A stretch of DNA of 5,970 bases. It comes from Acholeplasmatales bacterium. GTDB lineage: Bacteria > Bacillota_I > Bacilli_A > Acholeplasmatales > Anaeroplasmataceae. The translations under genes were made by a program, and so were the position numbers. Each line of letters opens with the position of its first letter. Positions within the stretch are counted from its first letter, which is position 1. A model generated the notes under the pieces. It was not told where the DNA came from. It worked only from the letters and a program-made list of their open reading frames with translations, and did not search any database. Location: assembly GCA_016282815.1 (NCBI GenBank), contig JAEELU010000053.1, positions 1 through 5,970 of the forward strand, given 5' to 3'. Positions 5,679 through 5,970 of the stretch are shown in pieces.

Positions 5679-5771
5679 TTCATTATAGCTATTTTTATTA
5701 CCATTAGCATTTGCATTATAATTTGGATCAAGATGACTAGCACAAACAAATATTTGAATATGTATTCTATA
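5613..5771 (-). pseudogene. 52-codon open frame without a usual start, possible gene remnant
   Basis: A minus-strand frame runs from just after a stop at 5774-5772 to TAA at 5615-5613, ending 23 bases before the next gene's ATG. It contains no ATG or TTG and no ribosome binding site at its start; the only GTG codons are late. The reading is protein-like: a hydrophobic start (IQIFVCASHL), an Asn-rich turn (NYNANANGNKNSYN) and an amphipathic end (VIELSDLY then CDYAIIVTSE). Its last codons match the frame found upstream of the paralogue. I cannot name a family. A relic of a 3' end is the likely explanation, but chance openness or regulatory DNA is not excluded. Confidence 0.35.
5629..5639 (-). 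promoter_or_regulatory. Extended -10 promoter of the membrane paralogue
   Basis: Minus-strand TATG-C-TATAAT: a consensus -10 hexamer (5634-5629) with a full TRTGn extension. No good -35 hexamer is found at 16-18 bases; TATACT matches only three of six positions. The predicted start near 5622 gives a leader of about 33 bases. Confidence 0.65.
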
Positions 5772-5791
5772 TTAGTTTCAATTTATTTGAG

Positions 5792-5970
5792 CTAGTATTC
5801 GAATTCTGTATAAGTTGTAGATAACTTCTTATAGAAGTTCCAGTAAGCAGCGTTTCTAGTAACTTTTCCTTCGAAGAAGTCCTTGAATGCTGATTGAATG
5901 TTCTCATTGAAGCCTTGATCCCAAATTGTAGTCTTATCCATAACGATCTTATCAGCTGCAGCAGCGAATA
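5792..5970 (-). CDS. ABC transporter solute-binding protein, C-terminal end
   Basis: Only the last 58 residues are in the window (frame enters at 5968, TAG stop at 5794-5792). The text DKIVMDKTTIWDQGFNENI followed by AFKDFFEGKVTRNAAYWNFY and a C-terminal YTEFEY matches the helical end of extracellular, lipid-anchored solute-binding proteins of carbohydrate ABC importers (family 1, MalE-like). In these, an 'A.....W..G....I...F..ffeGk.t...A...FY' pattern is usual. It prefers codons such as TTC, AAG and AAC more than the neighbouring paralogues do, which suggests high expression. The N-terminus, lipobox and substrate pocket are outside the window, so the substrate is unknown. No GC-rich hairpin with a T-run follows its stop, so its transcript may run on toward the next genes. 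Confidence 0.65.
   Translation of the reverse strand, partial: FAAAADKIVMDKTTIWDQGFNENIQSAFKDFFEGKVTRNAAYWNFYKKLSTTYTEFEY

Noticed and set aside
5733..5795. Plus-strand 20-codon ORF
   Set aside because: No convincing ribosome site or promoter, low-complexity reading, and it lies opposite the better-supported minus-strand remnant.
1..5970. tRNA, rRNA, CRISPR array or insertion-sequence ends
   Set aside because: No cloverleaf-like, rRNA-like or regularly spaced repeat arrays, and no terminal inverted repeats with target duplications, were seen on either strand.
1..5970. Mycoplasma-type code with TGA as tryptophan
   Set aside because: All Trp positions checked (GAPDH, solute-binding protein) use TGG, and no gene needs TGA to be read through.

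Overview
The window is strongly AT-rich and reads with the standard bacterial code: TGG encodes Trp, and TGA is not needed inside any gene. It has good Shine-Dalgarno sites, TRTGn-type extended -10 promoters and U-tailed hairpin terminators. Together with Firmicutes-type GAPDH and NAD kinase and a YjbK-like CYTH protein, this points to a low-GC Bacillota, perhaps a gut-associated Bacilli lineage of the Erysipelotrichales/RF39/Acholeplasma kind. That placement is an inference from protein style; the genus cannot be read from the window.

Layout from left to right. (1) The first 184 bases hold the N-terminus of an Rpn/PD-(D/E)XK 'transposase-family' nuclease, minus strand. (2) gapA (glyceraldehyde-3-phosphate dehydrogenase), minus strand, is monocistronic, with its own extended -10 promoter, a hairpin terminator and a pair of palindromic AAACGTTT boxes upstream. 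(3) NAD kinase (minus) and a CYTH-domain phosphatase-like gene (plus) are divergent and share a very short promoter region in which the two promoters overlap. (4) A bidirectional terminator separates the CYTH gene from a convergent pair of uncharacterised minus-strand genes. (5) These two genes are paralogues. Both start with the same domain of about 210 residues, which I do not recognise. One continues into seven BspA-type leucine-rich repeats of exactly 23 residues; the other continues into a TPR-like YKDA segment, a Lys/Ala-rich linker and three membrane helices. (6) The right edge holds the C-terminal 58 residues of what is probably a sugar-type ABC transporter solute-binding protein, minus strand.

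The left part is ordinary central metabolism (glycolysis, NADP supply). The most unusual part is the paralogue pair. The duplication extends upstream of both start codons: both genes carry a related promoter segment that can also be read in the same frame as a related peptide ending at an equivalent stop codon. This suggests that the 3' end of a lost upstream gene was copied with the gene. The two proteins look like one input or scaffold domain with two different outputs, one cytoplasmic LRR and one membrane-bound. Their function cannot be deduced from the sequence.
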